A stretch of DNA of 64,000 bases, taken from NCBI RefSeq assembly GCF_963576545.1, contig NC_083638.1, forward strand, positions 23,956,090 through 24,020,089. The letters are read 5' to 3'. Every line of letters begins with the position of its first letter. Position 1 is the stretch's first letter. The notes under the pieces were generated by a model, which ran no database searches, was not told the DNA's origin, and saw nothing but the letters and a program-made list of their open reading frames with translations. The position numbers were made by a program, and so were the translations under genes. This DNA is from Limanda limanda (taxonomy: Eukaryota; Chordata; Actinopteri; Pleuronectiformes; Pleuronectidae). This document shows positions 32,301 to 46,643 of this stretch, one piece after another.

Positions 32301-35300
32301 CTCTACCAGCGCTATCAGTCGGGGCTTCTTGGCTCATGCTGTTGTAGGTTGTTGGAGTGTGTTGGAGTACTATGAGCTGTAATAATCTGCTCTAAACAAC
32401 AGCCGTCTGTGGAGGGAATAGCTACCCGCATGTGTGACTGTGATGTGTTCTCCTTCATCGAGAAGGCAATAAGTAAAGCACAGTGGTCACTTTGATTACC
32501 CAGAGTGCTGTTGTGGCCCAGGGTTAAATAGGAGCAGATGCCTCCTTAGACCGAAGAGTGGGTGACGCTCCTCGGCTCGATTCCCTCCTCAAGCTCCCCA
32601 ATTCAGTTTTTCTCCTGTGTAATAGTGATCCATGGCAAGACGACACGTTTAACCCCCACGACCCCAGAGGCTATAGAAATTATAATCAAGCTAGTTATTT
32701 AGATAGACCTGATTTGATGCCCAGCTGATGGAAGTCCTCAACTGCTCTGTGTCAGTGTCGAGTTGACCTTTTCCTGTTTATCGTAGGCTTTGGAATCCGG
32801 TTACTGTCAAGGAAGTGACCGAGGCCACCCTGTGCTCAGAATTGTCATGTGGGTAGTCGTACTACCTATGAAGAGAAACATTTTAAGGATGGATATAGCT
32901 TCCTTTTGTAACCAGAAGAAGGACACCAAAGTGTGGAGAAATAAAGCTTGGTGTGTCCACTTTTCCAGAATTTAGGGACAAAAATCGTATTCTGCTATAA
33001 CAGTGCTCAGTCGTCACACATGCACACACACATGGTATCCCATGGGTGCACACAGGCAGCACCACCACCAGGTAAAGAGGCCCACTCCAAAGGGTCATGT
33101 GGCCCAGCCTTTGGCTTCTCTGCCCGTCCTCATGTGCATCTCCGCGGTACATGAGACTCTTCGGCTTCCACCACTTCTCTCATTAGCACATGCCAGGCTG
33201 CTAGTTGCTGTGGCTGAATCTGGGGCATGTCAGGAGCCATGTCTAGGAGCCACTTGAAATGACAAGATGAGAATGAGGGCCAGTGGCCGACATATGGTGC
33301 TGATTAGCAGTCGGGTTTACAGCAGTTCTCCATACACAGAACATAATCAGACCTGCTCTCAGCATCCTGCCCACTGAGCATCAGCTCTCACCCATGGATC
33401 CTCCTAAAATGACACTGATCCCTCTGAAAAATGAATTATAATCCATTATTTCAAACTTCTCCTCCAAAAGGAAGTTATTTGTATTCAACTGTGTCTTACT
33501 TGACGGATACAAATGTGTGTTTGATGATTTTTTTCGTAAACAGGTCTTTTGGAATTAATGAAAATGAAAAGCGAGTTCTCCGGCTCACCCTGAGGGACTT
33601 TGTCAAATGTTGATGGATTTCTGTGTGCATTGACAAGTAAAAACTAATATCTAGAAAATAAGAAATCACAAAACTATTCTACATATTAATGAGTGATTTC
33701 AAACAGTCTACGCCTGCACTAGATGCACCACCCAGCCCACCAGGCACAGAGCACAGCTCCCCTCAAACAAAACTTTCTGTGCCACAGTCGGAGCAGCAAC
33801 ATCTGGCTCCTCGTGTAGGCACTTATTAGGATCAAATTAAGTAGAAATGAATGGGATGATACATGACAGGGTGCAGATGTGCAAAGCTGTGGTGTGAAAA
33901 TCCGAGGGCAGAAAACAGCTTAATGAATTCTGCGTGTGAGTGCAACCGAGGTGAGGCTTTGGGGTTCACAGGTTTTTAAAAAAAAAAAGTAATTGAATTC
34001 TGAAGCAGACACACAGCAAAATAAACGTCTGTTGTGTGTCTATCTCCTTTTTTACCTTTGGCGTGATCGGGGACAATGTTATGATTTGCAGTTAATCAAG
34101 CGATACAGGAAAGTGTTAAGTGGTCTGCTCCTTTGTGATTTCTAAACAGATGCACATCTGCTGACCAGGTTAGCATCAGAAAATATTGAACATGTGCCAA
34201 TTTTAACAAATTTGGTTGATTGAGTAAAATAACAAAAGTATTTATAAAAAATGTCAAAGGATTTATCAAATGATACTTTGTGAAAATATCTGCATCCATG
34301 TCAGAGAATGGAACGGTCCAACTTGTACCCTTGTAGCTTTGACTGTTCTTGGGTTTTATATGGAGCTTCTGGGTTTTATGTACGGGTCTCACTATTTTAT
34401 TTCACCTTTCCTGCATCCACACAAACATAGTCTAATATAGTATCATTGTATTAACTACCTCTGCCTGGAAGACGGGCAAAGACACGTAACAGCTCTCAGT
34501 TGAGGGCAGGTTTCTTTAGAGCCATCAGAATTGAAGCCAAAGAGGGTAAAACTCAAATTTAACATAGATGATGTCATCACACAATGTGACTTTTAGCTGG
34601 CTGTCAAGGCTGAACGGCTCAATAGTTACCTCATTGTTGAATCACAATTCTCTTAATTACGTCCTTGAGATCTATTATTTTAGTTTATTTTCCTTCTGCG
34701 GTGTGGGGCTGCGTCTCTTTTAAATCACTGAGTCTCCCTTTTCTTGTTAATGTCTCCCCAGCCTGCGCACTGAGGTCCAGGGCTGAACAGGGCCAAGTCT
34801 AATTTACACATTCTCACTGGCATACTGTTTAAGGGTGTTTTCCCTCGACTGACTACACTGCAGATTTTGCATGATATTGTAGGAAAGTTATGAGGTAGTA
34901 GATGACATTCAGCAAAGGGTTAAAGTCGGACAAGAGTAGGGTTCTGTACTCTATATTGTTTGGTGTGTTTTGCAGAGAAAACATAAACCAACATTCTTGA
35001 TTCGGATTGATTCTTTGGATTTGGTGACTTCATATTTCTTCTTACTGGTGCAGCAACAACAAATAAAGAATTTTTCCCATGTATTAGAATAATGAACAAT
35101 GCTTTTAACGTTTTGAAACTTTTCCTTTAGTTGCTGTTTAGTATTATATAGAATAAATAAACAACTTGACCTTACAACTTGTTAAAATACTGTTTTACTT
35201 GTATGTGCATATTTCCATCACACGTACAGAAAGGTAAATGAAAAGAGAGGAGTAATGCATCATGTTGAATTTGAATAGCCTACTAGAAAATCCAAATCCA

Positions 35301-38300
35301 ATATAATATAACTGTTTATTGACAGTAAACTACAGAAACAGGAATTTATTCATTCATCTATAACAAAAATATTAATTTATTTTCATGACCTGTATGAAAG
35401 TTTTTACCTTTCTTTTTACCTGCTTACAGTTCTGTATTAACCCATGAATAAAGCCAACCATATAGTATAAGCTGCGTCCCAGGCCTTTTTCTGTTGGTGG
35501 CATCCTGAGGGAGCAATTCTTTTTACTGTTCCAAGTAGAGGGCAGGTGAGTTATTTCTTTGGCTGCGTTTTACACGTGACTGTGTTCATGCATATTATAG
35601 AGCACCCTATAAAAAACTTTTAAGGCCAGACCTACTTCCCTCCACAGGAGATGTATCATACTTTGTTCCAAATGTTCTGACACATAAACAGACATTTCTG
35701 GTAATTCACAGCTGAGGAAACTTCTTCCACACTCTCTGCATACAACACGAGCAGATGAGACCAAATGCAGTTCTCCTTAAATTGAACAATCTTGTATAAG
35801 CGATGCCAGATAAATGCACACATGCTACTAACATACAGTGTGGACAGACACACACACCCGCACACACTTCTCTGACTTTGCAAGCACACTCAATCTTTCT
35901 GGGCTGGCACTTTCAACAGGAAACTGACAGTATTATGTGACACCATGGAATGTTCTAGGGAGCAGCAGCCGAGCAGCACTGACCTACACCCAACAACAAT
36001 ACCTCTTTTTGTCCTCCCTTTCTCTCAAAATCTCAGCTCTACTCTTATATGCAGGTGTGGTGCTCTGAAATACATGTTTTTTGTCAACGGTCATAGTTAA
36101 AAACAAACATTAAGTCATTGTTCCCTAGCAAAAAAATCTGCACTCAGTGGCACAGTTCTGTTGATCCAGGGGTTTAAAATAACAGATACAACAATGCATG
36201 CTTCACTTTTAAACTCATCCACAGCAGAAAAGAATACCTTAAAAACAACATATTACATATTAATTTACACTTTATTTCCCTAATGATACTTACAACACTA
36301 ATAATAGGTGCAATTATGGAGGGTGAATAGAAGTTTTAACCAAATTGCCCTTTAATTTTTCTGTGTAGAATGCATTATTTGGGTTTAAAATACTGGGTTG
36401 TAGTAGATTTCAATTGAACTCTTATTTAACTGAATTTCATTCTGCCTGGATTTTCAGTAAAGAGGTTTAGATTGGAGGTCAGTAAGTGTGACACTCTGCC
36501 AAGTTCCACGGGGTTGAAGACCAATCAGCAGTTTTTTGGAAACTTAAATTGTATCCCTGTCTGAGCAGTTGTGCTGGTTTTACAATGGTGTCAAATATAA
36601 TCAGGGAATATAATCAATGAATTGTGATAACACTTTAAAGTTTGTTTTGAAAGGAATAATGTACTGTCTGGTCAAAACCAATACCCTGTTTGGCTTTAAA
36701 GTTATATAAACAGCATATTTATATATTTCACTACTGAACTAGAAAGCACTCTGCAGGAAGTAAAACTCTTAAGAACAATAGTTTTCTTCTTCAATTCAGT
36801 TTCCAATGTTTTCATGATTTCATTGAGCTGCCTTTTCCTGCTTGTCCTGATGTGGGGGATTTGAGGATTGCCGTGGCTGCTGTGGGGTTTCAGCCACACA
36901 GCAGGAAGAAGATAAAAAGGGGGGCTTTGGAGGAAGAGAAAAAAAATCACAGCGCATTAAAAACAAATCTACTGGGGGATCCACCAGCAGCTTAAGTAAG
37001 CCAAGATGATTAAAGGGTCAGTGGTCCTTCACTGCAGGTTGAACGTACCTGATGCCACTTACCTCGGCCCACGAGAGGTGTTGCCAAAACCAATCTCTCA
37101 AAATCAAAAACATACAGACGAGACACAGTGAAGGTCAATGCAAAGTTACACTAGTTGAAGACGATTTTCTCAGCAGATCTCTTGGCTTGTTCTGTTTTTC
37201 GAATTGTAAAATAGATTGGAAATTATGAAACATGCCAACTTTTGCTCCTTAGTTTTATTTCATTGTATAACGTATTTGTTGCAGAGATTGATTTGAAATG
37301 TCTGCACTGCATCACCATACAACAACTTTGAAAATATGGAGATTAAAAACAGATGTGATAGTCACACTGATAGATTACCTATCGTGTGCAAGTCTGACAC
37401 TTTATTTTCATTCTCCACTGACATGAATGGAAACAATTGGTTGCGTTTGACAGTAACATAAGCTGCTGTGAGACATGCACTGAAGGACTGGATTTGAGAA
37501 TTCAAATATCCGAGTCAGTTGCTCTTTTCTAGAACTTTTCCTGTCTGGCTGGTGGTAAAATATCCTGAGAATGTCCAAGTGAGCCAATGTGAGACTACAG
37601 TGAGTAGGCCATGTTGTTTGTTGGATGATTCCAACATGTGACAGATGCAAAACTGAAAGAATACAATTATCTAAGCATGAAAAAGAAGACGCAAATGAAG
37701 ATGTAAACTTGGATAAACAAGTGGAGATTGGAGAGCTTTTGATGATTCATTCTGAAGCTGGTGTTTATGTGCTATTATCAAAAGTGCAGCAGAATTGATC
37801 ACATTATTACATGTCCTGCCTCCTACATGCTCTAGCCAGACATCAACCCTCCACTGAATGTTACCGACATTTTACTGGGTCCAGAAGTTTTCTGGATTCC
37901 ATGTCTGAAAACCGTTATAGAGAATGACTTTTCCACACAGACTATCATGTTTTAGCAATACCATTGATTTATCCTTGATTGCAAGGTCCCTCCAGTAGAC
38001 TTGGCATGTTTTCCCAACATGTTTATGTATTGGCGTTTAGTGTATGCTTGTTGTCTATTTGTTATCACAGATGACCTGTGGCAGGTTGTTTCCTAGCCTG
38101 CTCAAACAAGGACAATAAATTAGTATGCTATGATTTTTTAATAACACAAACCTACAAAATGGAAAACTACCAGCAGAATTTATTAAAAAATGGTAAAACT
38201 GTACTATTGAACTATGTCCATGTTTTACTGTAAAGTTGAAAATAACTGTAGAAGCCAGTGGAGCACATATTTTCCCCTTGGACTTTTTCTTTTAGTGAGA

Positions 38301-40382
38301 CACAGAGGGTGGACTGCAGTGACTCAACATTTTGCCGTATCAATAAGGGCTTCTCTCTTTTCTATGTCTGGTGTCACTAGTGGTGACTCTGAGTGGCTCC
38401 CCAGCCAAAGACCTGCTTTATCAAGCAGCCAATTTAACAAGACAGCTCCTTTCATGCTTGTTGGCTTCTCCACTGGTAATGGATTTCCTCAATGAGTGTC
38501 TCTCTTTCTCCAGGTTTCACACTTTTCTCTCTGCAGTGCTGGGCCCCGCTCCAGATCAGATCTTTTGCCACTGACTTTGATACCTTAAGGTAAGTGATCC
38601 ATCGCTCCAGGCCTGAGCAGCATTGCCTGAAATCTGGCCTCACTTTGGCTCATCATGCCTGATATTGTACACTCTAATGCAAAGTGAAGTAGCATGTCTA
38701 AATAGCCTGTCACTCCACCCCTCCCATCTACCCACCTATGCCCATCCCAGCTCAACATCTCTCTCATTACCCCCTTTTCTTTCTAAGCTGCACAGCTGGA
38801 ACCTGCGTGTGTGTGTGTGTGTGTGTGTCTGTGTGTGTGGTGCGCGGGGGATGTAAACGATACAGTTATATTAAGGGGCATTAACCAAGTTGATGACATT
38901 TGGATGCATTAATGAAGACTGGCACTTCAGACAGGGAGGAGGGAGAATGAGCGACTGAACTGGCAGCTCATACTGTACAGTGCATGATGTCATTAACTCA
39001 AGTTTAACAACCAACTTGGAAATAACCTCCCGCCATTCATTTGAATCCTGCAACTTGAAGGCACGATTGTAGCCTTTTCTCGATGAATTCCATTTGCACT
39101 TTGTTCCCAGCTCTAGACTAATATCCTACATCAGACTGTGGTTTCCTGCCCAAATTTGGATTGTTTTCAGAGCCTCCTGTTCCTCCTGTTAGGAAATGCA
39201 ACCCAAGATGTGTGAAAACAGTGTGCATATTGTTTGTTTAATTGGCCGTCACTATTGCTTACCCTGGGCCTAACAGACATGCTGCTTGGGTGTGTGTTTC
39301 TCAACAGGAAAGAATAAGCTCAGATCATAGAAAACCACAGATGATCTGGTTCTTCAAGACTCAGTGGCTGTGATATGACCTGCAAGCCCAATCACTGCTG
39401 ACTGCCTTATCGGCCAGCAGATGCCTGTGCTCATGCTGTAATCAAAGCCAAAAGCAAAGAGGCAGAGACACTGTATAAATAATTGCATTTCTCTACATTG
39501 CCTTTCCTCATCTATGTTTATATAAATTCACAGAAAAGACACTTATTTCAAGTGCTGTTGATGTTTAAGCTTAAAAAACAGTGGCTAAGCCTGTGACATT
39601 ATCATCTGTACTGGTAGCTCGCTTGCACACCAGGTATATATTAGCTTCTCCCAACACCTGTATTTCTCCGTGGTATAAAACAGGTTTCATTCTGCTGTTC
39701 ATTCACTGAAGAATCGTTGAGCTCTTTACTGACACCAACTCACATGATATATTTCACCTCAAAAGGGATTCCACCCATTGAATCCTACCAGAATGTTATG
39801 TATTGTCATTGTCACTAGAAAACCAGAAAGAAATCATTTGTAACTTGTTACATTACTCTTAGCCTGTGGACGTTTGTATGTGTATAACCTCTGCTGAGGA
39901 CAGTAACAACTGAACAAATGTGCCGGGCTGCTCAAGAAGTGCCTGGTCACACTGGGTCTTCCAGTGGCTAGTTAGACATGGGTCCAGTGTCCATGGGTTA
40001 GTTAGAGAAAGATGAGACACAAAGGGGTGAGGAGGGGGAGCGGGACTCTGAACCCTGTCTGCAGCTCTACAATGAAGCAATGGTGTAAAACACTAGAGAT
40101 ATTTTATGTTATGATGAGGACTGTAAAAAAAATTTGTTTATTATGGAACTGTAGCGGGACAAATTAGGGCTACAGGCCATGGGCTGCCACAGTCTAGGTA
40201 ATTAATGGGAAACACTGGGCTCCAAGCCACTGGTTTAAATATGTGGATTACACATGAATGATAATCAAACCTCGGAGGGGGTTAGGTGCTCTTAACACAT
40301 TAGCTCATGGGAAGATAACATGAGTTTAACAAAAGGGAATTTCTATTACAGCAAACCTGACACACCTGTACTGAAATTGAGG
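29325..40382. other. non-coding intergenic DNA
   Basis: No gene recognised. It includes a C run (about 29651-29661) and the GT tract 38806-38839. Mixed-composition stretches worth an alignment are 30030-30220, 32260-32540, 34580-34860, 38270-38660 and 38880-39070. Open frames are all under 100 codons and lack domains. Confidence 0.6.
38806..38839. repeat. (GT)n microsatellite
   Basis: A GT tract of about 17 units with one TC interruption. Confidence 0.95.
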
Positions 40383-40510
<128 letters not shown>

Positions 40511-41842
40511 CCAGCAATTCCTTTTTGATTATCACCATCCACTTGAGCATAAATTGGCCGTTGTGTGAACTTTGCACCAGCGAGTTGAGAAAATATCAAA
40601 CTTTGGAGCAGGCAACAGGCCTGTGTTTACTCCGACCGGACCTTTGTCAGAATCCAAAGTTGGTCAGTAGAAAATACCGGACTGTAACAGAGACGTAAAC
40701 GCATCACAAAATGGAACCACATTGTTCTCCCATGTAAGGCTTGTGTCACCAGTATTTTCTCAAATCTGGAAAGACTGTGGCCACACATACTTAATCCCAA
40801 AGACCACCTAGCTAAACATCAACAAAACAATGTTGTCCATTCAGAATAAAGCAACAAGGACAAACACATGGCACAACACGGAAGAGCAAGCACCAAACAT
40901 TACGACAGGAAATTAATGATTTAGTGGAAGTGATTGTTGTGCAGATTTTCTGCTTTTTTCAAACTGTATTAAGTATCTTCAGTTTGTGGTTATGTATGTT
41001 AACTGTGAGTAGGAAGTGAATTGTTACGCTACCTATGTAAACAACTAGATTAATAAAAATAGGACCATAACTGTTCTCTTAGATGTGTATTAGAGACAGA
41101 TTACTGAGAAACGTGGCTCAAACATCTCCTATCAAGACCTGTTATAAACTGGTCTAACTTATGATTTAGAATATGTAATTTATAATGGAGAAAAGTGACA
41201 TGCATAACTTTATTAATGTTTGATTAATGTTTACAGCACTTAAAAAATGTACCCTATTAATAAACCTTATATAGTTTTTTGTCGTACAGTAGAAAAGTAA
41301 CTAATTTTGTGGGTCAAAATTTGCCTTGGTAGAGGTAAATAATGTGAACCATCTGAAACACTTTCAAAACCCTGTTCTATAAAAGCTAGTGTCATTTGAT
41401 AAATTTGACATTGAGTTTCATTTATTTCAAGAGACATTCATTTTATAAAAAATCGGACTCCTGCTTTTTGCTACTATCATCCACACACCTTGTCTCTGTC
41501 GCTATACTTCAGATAAAATCGTGTGGTTAAGAGGAACTCCAGTTCATGGTTTGTTTTTTCTTTTCTAACTATAGGGTATATACATAGTTAACTCCCGCCT
41601 CTGTGGGCAGCAGGGGAGTGTATGCTTCTGTGTGGTTCTGAGACATGCATTACAGCGCACAGTTTTCATTGCAACATAGAGTATTATTTTTTAAATTATA
41701 TGTGTAAGAGTTTCTTAGATCAGAGTGTTAATGGTTGTGGGAGTGGTCCCACTTTTCACCACAAGCAAGAGACCTGTCCTCCTTTCATGTCTTGATCCGA
41801 TTATCTCTTTTAATATTCTGAAGAAATTCCTAATTTTGTTTT

Positions 41843-42082
41843 GTAATGACTGTATTCATATAGTACTTCTAGTCTTATCGGCCACTCAAAGCACTTTACA
41901 TGATAGGTCACATTCACTTATTCACGCAAACACACCCACACATCAATTGTACATCAGGGACAATTTGTAATTCAGTATCCTACTCAAGGTCACTTCAACA
42001 TGTGGACTGGAAGAGCCATGGATTTACCACCAATCCTCCAATTAATGAATGACCCGCTGTTACTCTTAAGCTACAGCTGTCC
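41843..42082 (-). mobile_element. tRNA-derived SINE, decayed
   Basis: Read on the minus strand it starts with a tRNA-like head: TGTAGCTTAAGAG (compare box A TGGCTCAGNGG; 42063-42075), then AGCGGGTCATTCATTAATTGG and GGTGGTAAATCC (decayed box B GGTTCGATCC; 42019-42031). The tail follows with GTGAATGTGACC, AAAGTGCTTTGAGTGGCCG, ATAAGACTAG and TACTATATGAATACAG, matching the common percomorph SINE tail ('GCGCTTTGAGTGGTCGATAAGACTAGAAAAGCGCTATATAAAT'-type, here paraphrased by its pieces). The mutated boxes mean it is inactive. No clear target duplication. Confidence 0.7.
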
Positions 42083-42188
42083 AGTGAGTGAAAGTCAAAT
42101 TAATCCTTTACATTTAAAGGTTCATTTATGCATAAAGTCAGATAAGATAATATTTGCTAGACGGAAGCAGACGGAGCTTTCTCTCCAT

Positions 42189-42937
42189 TAGGGACGGGAA
42201 TCTCAAGGCACCTCACGATTCGATTCCGATTCACAGGGCTATGATTCAATGCATCAAAGAATTTTATTTCTATTGATGCGTTATTTTTATTTTTATCATT
42301 GTGTGACTACTACAGGTGTGCAACTTCAATAGCCCTATGATTTTTGCTTTAAAAGAGTATTTTTTAGACCGTTACTGTTATTACAAGTGTGCAGCAATTT
42401 ACAAAAGAAGGTTTTCAATTCAAAAATCCGACTACAACAGTCAGTTTATAACAGTGCTCTCCACATCGATTTGACATTCATTCAGTTTAGACCTGTGTGC
42501 TGCCTCTTTAGCCTTTACTGTATCCGGGTGGCCCCTGTGTGCACAGTGTTCACGTTTTTAAATACGTGCCTCATAAACTCTGAAGCGAAATAACAAACAC
42601 AAAGTTAACATCAGTACTGCTCAGGTCCTAATAACTTCTGATTAGTGTTTGTGTTTATTGTTTAAAAGTGTTTATTGTGAAGTGAGTGCAGGTCAGTGGG
42701 AGATTGGAGGGAGGACACTCTGACAGGAGACTCTGACATAGTAAAATACGACCGGACCTTTAATGAGCGTCTGTCCTGAAGCTGTGGTGGTTATAATTGT
42801 GCAGCGGTGGGACATCGCTAAAAAATGAGCCTAGCGGGAAAACATGACTCAATTTATGATCGGTCACTGCATCGAAGCCGAGGCGTCCACGTGCGCATCG
42901 CAAGGCATCAAAAGAACGATTAGTTTCTCCACCTCCA
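42189..42937. mobile_element. non-autonomous hAT-like element, about 749 bp
   Basis: It begins TAGGGACGGGAATCTCAAGG and contains ACGATTCGATTCCGATTCA, wording typical of teleost hAT-derived repeats. The right end reads, in reverse complement, TGGAGGTGGAGAA, a degenerate partner of the left end. The flanks are 8-bp direct repeats, CTCTCCAT (42181-42188) and CTGTCCAT (42938-42945), 7 of 8 identical, as expected for a hAT insertion. No transposase frame is visible. Confidence 0.55.
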
Positions 42938-42945
42938 CTGTCCAT

Positions 42946-45900
42946 AGGAAAAACTTTCAACAATTGTTCAATTTTTGAGGAAAGACTTTGGTCAGAAACT
43001 ATGGGCATCTGGATGATGTTGCTTCAGCTGGGCAAAGGGACAAACTGCCACATTTTGACAGTGACTGTTGCATTGTTTAGAATGACTGTGAATTAGCCTA
43101 CGTAAATGTCAACAGGACTAACCAATGATAACAAAACTTTAACTCTGTTATGCAAAGGGTTAAATCTGTAGTTAACAATGTCTAGTTCCCTTCCACATCT
43201 CCACATGTTCACTCTTAATCAAACCTATATTTAAGGCCGAGGATGGGAGAGCAAGTCACAAGAAACCAGATGACAACTGTTCCAGGGAGCCAACGTTATA
43301 TTTCAAACCACACACCATTACATCCTTAGCTGTAGGAGTCAACGTTGAGAACAGGGGCTCTGGAAAAATAGCATTACAATTTAGTGGACTAGTTGAAAGC
43401 TTTTAAAACCAGAGTCTTAATATGTAACAGATGTCAAAGTTAGATTTTTGTTGCAGTGATTCCAGAAGCGAACATGTGTCTCAACAAGGTGCCAAATTTC
43501 TGACAACTTAGATATTCAGGCTTCCAACACCATTTATCCTCTGGATTAACAACATAAATGGACTGCAATAATTCATTCAGGCCTCTTTTTTTTTCCAGAG
43601 CACAGTAACCTTTTAAAAAAGCAACTCAGATGATTTTTTCAGACAAGGGCTTTTACATTTTTTTTAGCACAAAACCACAGTGGAGATAACTGCCAAATCC
43701 TCAAATGAAATACACTGTACTTAACTGCAAAACCAATAAACTGATAAATTAATACTTTTCAATATGATCTCCATTCCCTCTTTCTCTTTTCATGCGTAAT
43801 GCACATTATATGTGAGAATGCCAACAGCTTAAATAAATCTGAAACTTTACTCTGATGTTCATTATTAAGATGTTTTCCAGGCCCATTTAATTGGCACAGC
43901 ATGTCCTTCTCTATTTTTTTTTTCTCCTCCATTTCCTTTTTCCACTCATTCATCTTCCTATTTTGTAGTGTGTTACTTTGCACTATCTGTCACTGTAAAC
44001 ATCTGATAACATAGAATCCAGAGTCCTCTGTGACTTCTCTTTAAACCGTTCCTCTCATGCATCTATCTTTGCTTAAAATCCACATTTATTCATATTTTTG
44101 TATAAATATGTATCTGTATTGTTTTTCTGTCTTGATGATGAACTGAATCTAATAATAATTGCTTTATTATGAGGCTAAAAATCACACGCTGGATGCTGGA
44201 ATTCATTTTGTGTTCTCAGCGCACATATATTTGAATTCATTGTGATTGCACGTAGACCATTAAGGCTGAGTATTCTGGACATTTCTCTGATCTTTTTCAG
44301 TGTTAAGGATTTGCTTGCCAGTACTTGGACACTGGTCATTAATGAGCCATAGCTATTAGAATTACAGTAGATATTTAAAAGGCAGGGCAAATCAAAAGGC
44401 TCTGCCACCTCTGGGTGGAGGGTAATTGAGCTTGTATTCTGTAGCTCTGTGGGACTGGGAGACAAAACCATGCTAATCATACCAGTATAATTGATACCAA
44501 GACCACTTTCTGTTCCACTGCTTCATGCCACAGGCGCCGCTGAAACCTTAACAATAGCATAACTCATAACTCCTCAAGTCTCCCATTTAAACTGGTTCAA
44601 TGCATGTTGAGTATTCTATCTAATTAGATGAGAATAACAAAGATCATGTATTGAGTTAACAGCTGATGAACTCTAGTCGGCTCTTCGAAGATAATTGATA
44701 CATTTATTGAATACATTTCCACATAGTTATCTATATTTTTCTATATCTGTATATCATTTAACAGTTGTTGGTACCTTGCTGCACGTTAGATCAAAAAGGT
44801 TGTTCTCAGTCTTGTAATTTGTCATGAATCTCATTCTCTTTGCCCCTTCAATTTGCCAATGAGTAGACCATATGTGTGTGTTACAATCATTGTGTAGGTA
44901 TATTTCACTCACTCCCTAATGTGCCCCTAAAATAGCAATAAAACACGTCACCGCTGACCAAATACCGGTATGTTTCTCAGTCAATTGTGCAATGTCTTTC
45001 CACTGCCTCAAAATAGCAATGTACCAACACGGTACCAGACCTCACCTCATTGTAAGACCATCACGGCCACGAGCGCTCAGTGGCCATTGCACAAATGTGG
45101 GAACAGAAAATGACAAGACATCGTGCTTGGCACAGCTTTGTGTCACTGCTCTACCTTGTCATCTTGTCTTGGCCAATGTCAACTTTACTGTTTATAGACA
45201 TTTTTCCAACAAATTAGATTTCATGTTGAATGAGAAATGGTGATGAATTGGTTACGATGTCAAGTTTAATCAATTGATGAATGCAGGTCTTATAATATCT
45301 ATGGGTTAAAGTGTAGCCTGCTCTCCACATGTGCTGTGTTGATGGAAAAGATGTTTAGTTTAGAGCATGTGAGTTGTGTTTTGATGGATGGCGTTTTTCC
45401 TTTTCCCATCTTGCATCATCAAATCTATTGCTAATTTAATATCGTTACTTCCTTTTAATTTCAGGCAATCACTCTTTTTTGGCTAATTGTTGGCCACCTC
45501 TGTGCTATGTAAGTTATATCCGAACATACTCTTGTCTGTAAGGAAAATTTTGAAATATGGCAGCTATAGATACAATTTCAGTACTTTATACAAAACATGA
45601 TTATGCCAACTTGAGTGTGCTAATGAATAGATATGTGCCAATGTAACAGTCATCAGTGAGAACATCTCCTTTGATGCTTCATTGAGCAGAAAGCTCTTAA
45701 ACAAAATGTTTGAAGTGTCTGCCTGTGTAATAATGATTTATAATTCTCTTGAACTAATGCAAAATTTGCTGGTAAATTTTTTTTGAAATAAAAATAAATT
45801 GTGCCCGGAGGGTCAGGCCAAGATTCAAAAGACGATCACCCAAGAGCAGCAAATGATTTAATAAGCCACCAGCTTCACTAGGGCATGGAGAGGAGCTGAA

Positions 45901-46552
45901 TGGAGAATTTTAAAGTGCGTCTAATTAAGATCAGTTTATTACTATGTCAATCTCTTCGGTAAGAGCATGAATGAGGGCTCGGTTTAGAAATATAGAACTG
46001 CTTTGCTTTAATATATGGACTTACATTTAGCTCCTTAGGTAAGTAAGAAAGTCTTCACTTAATCTTAACTTGCATGTTCCCATCTTGTTACACCCAGAAA
46101 AAAATATGAATCTCATCACATCCAGGCCTCTTTTTTTTTTTTTTTTTAAAGCTTTGTTAAAAAAAAATAATTAAAAATAGAAAACAACTTCCAAGATTTT
46201 TCCATCACCATTATTCCTCAAGGAACGAGTAAATGAATATTTAATATCACTTGCATCTATATGATTGCATAGTCATTATCAGAAGCCAAATGCTTGACAA
46301 GCTTGGTGTAATATAATTTGTAATATGTTAAATTTGCAGGGGAGACAATGTTGAATTCCTCAGACACCGTGTTTTAATCTTATGTTGGTTTTTCATCACC
46401 CTCGCCTTGTCTACAGAGACGAGACATGTCCCTAACAGAAGAGAGCAGATCCTGAATAATCACCAGAAAGATCCTTGCGCAACAGGAGCAATTAACAGGT
46501 CTCCTCAAACCTAACCGTAAAAAATGAATGGTTTCCTGTGGACGGCGTTATT

Positions 46553-46554
<2 letters not shown>
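42946..46554. other. non-coding intergenic DNA
   Basis: No gene recognised. 44200-44700 and 45830-46030 are mixed-composition stretches with homeodomain-like cores (ATCTAATTAGATGAGA at 44618; GTCTAATTAAGATCAG at 45918) and could be conserved elements. A poly-T run lies at 46131-46147. Confidence 0.55.

Positions 46555-46640
<86 letters not shown>
46555..46640. repeat. (TC)n microsatellite, about 86 bp
   Basis: A pure TC tract of about 43 units; second homopurine/homopyrimidine mirror repeat of the window. Confidence 0.97.
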
Positions 46641-46643
<3 letters not shown>

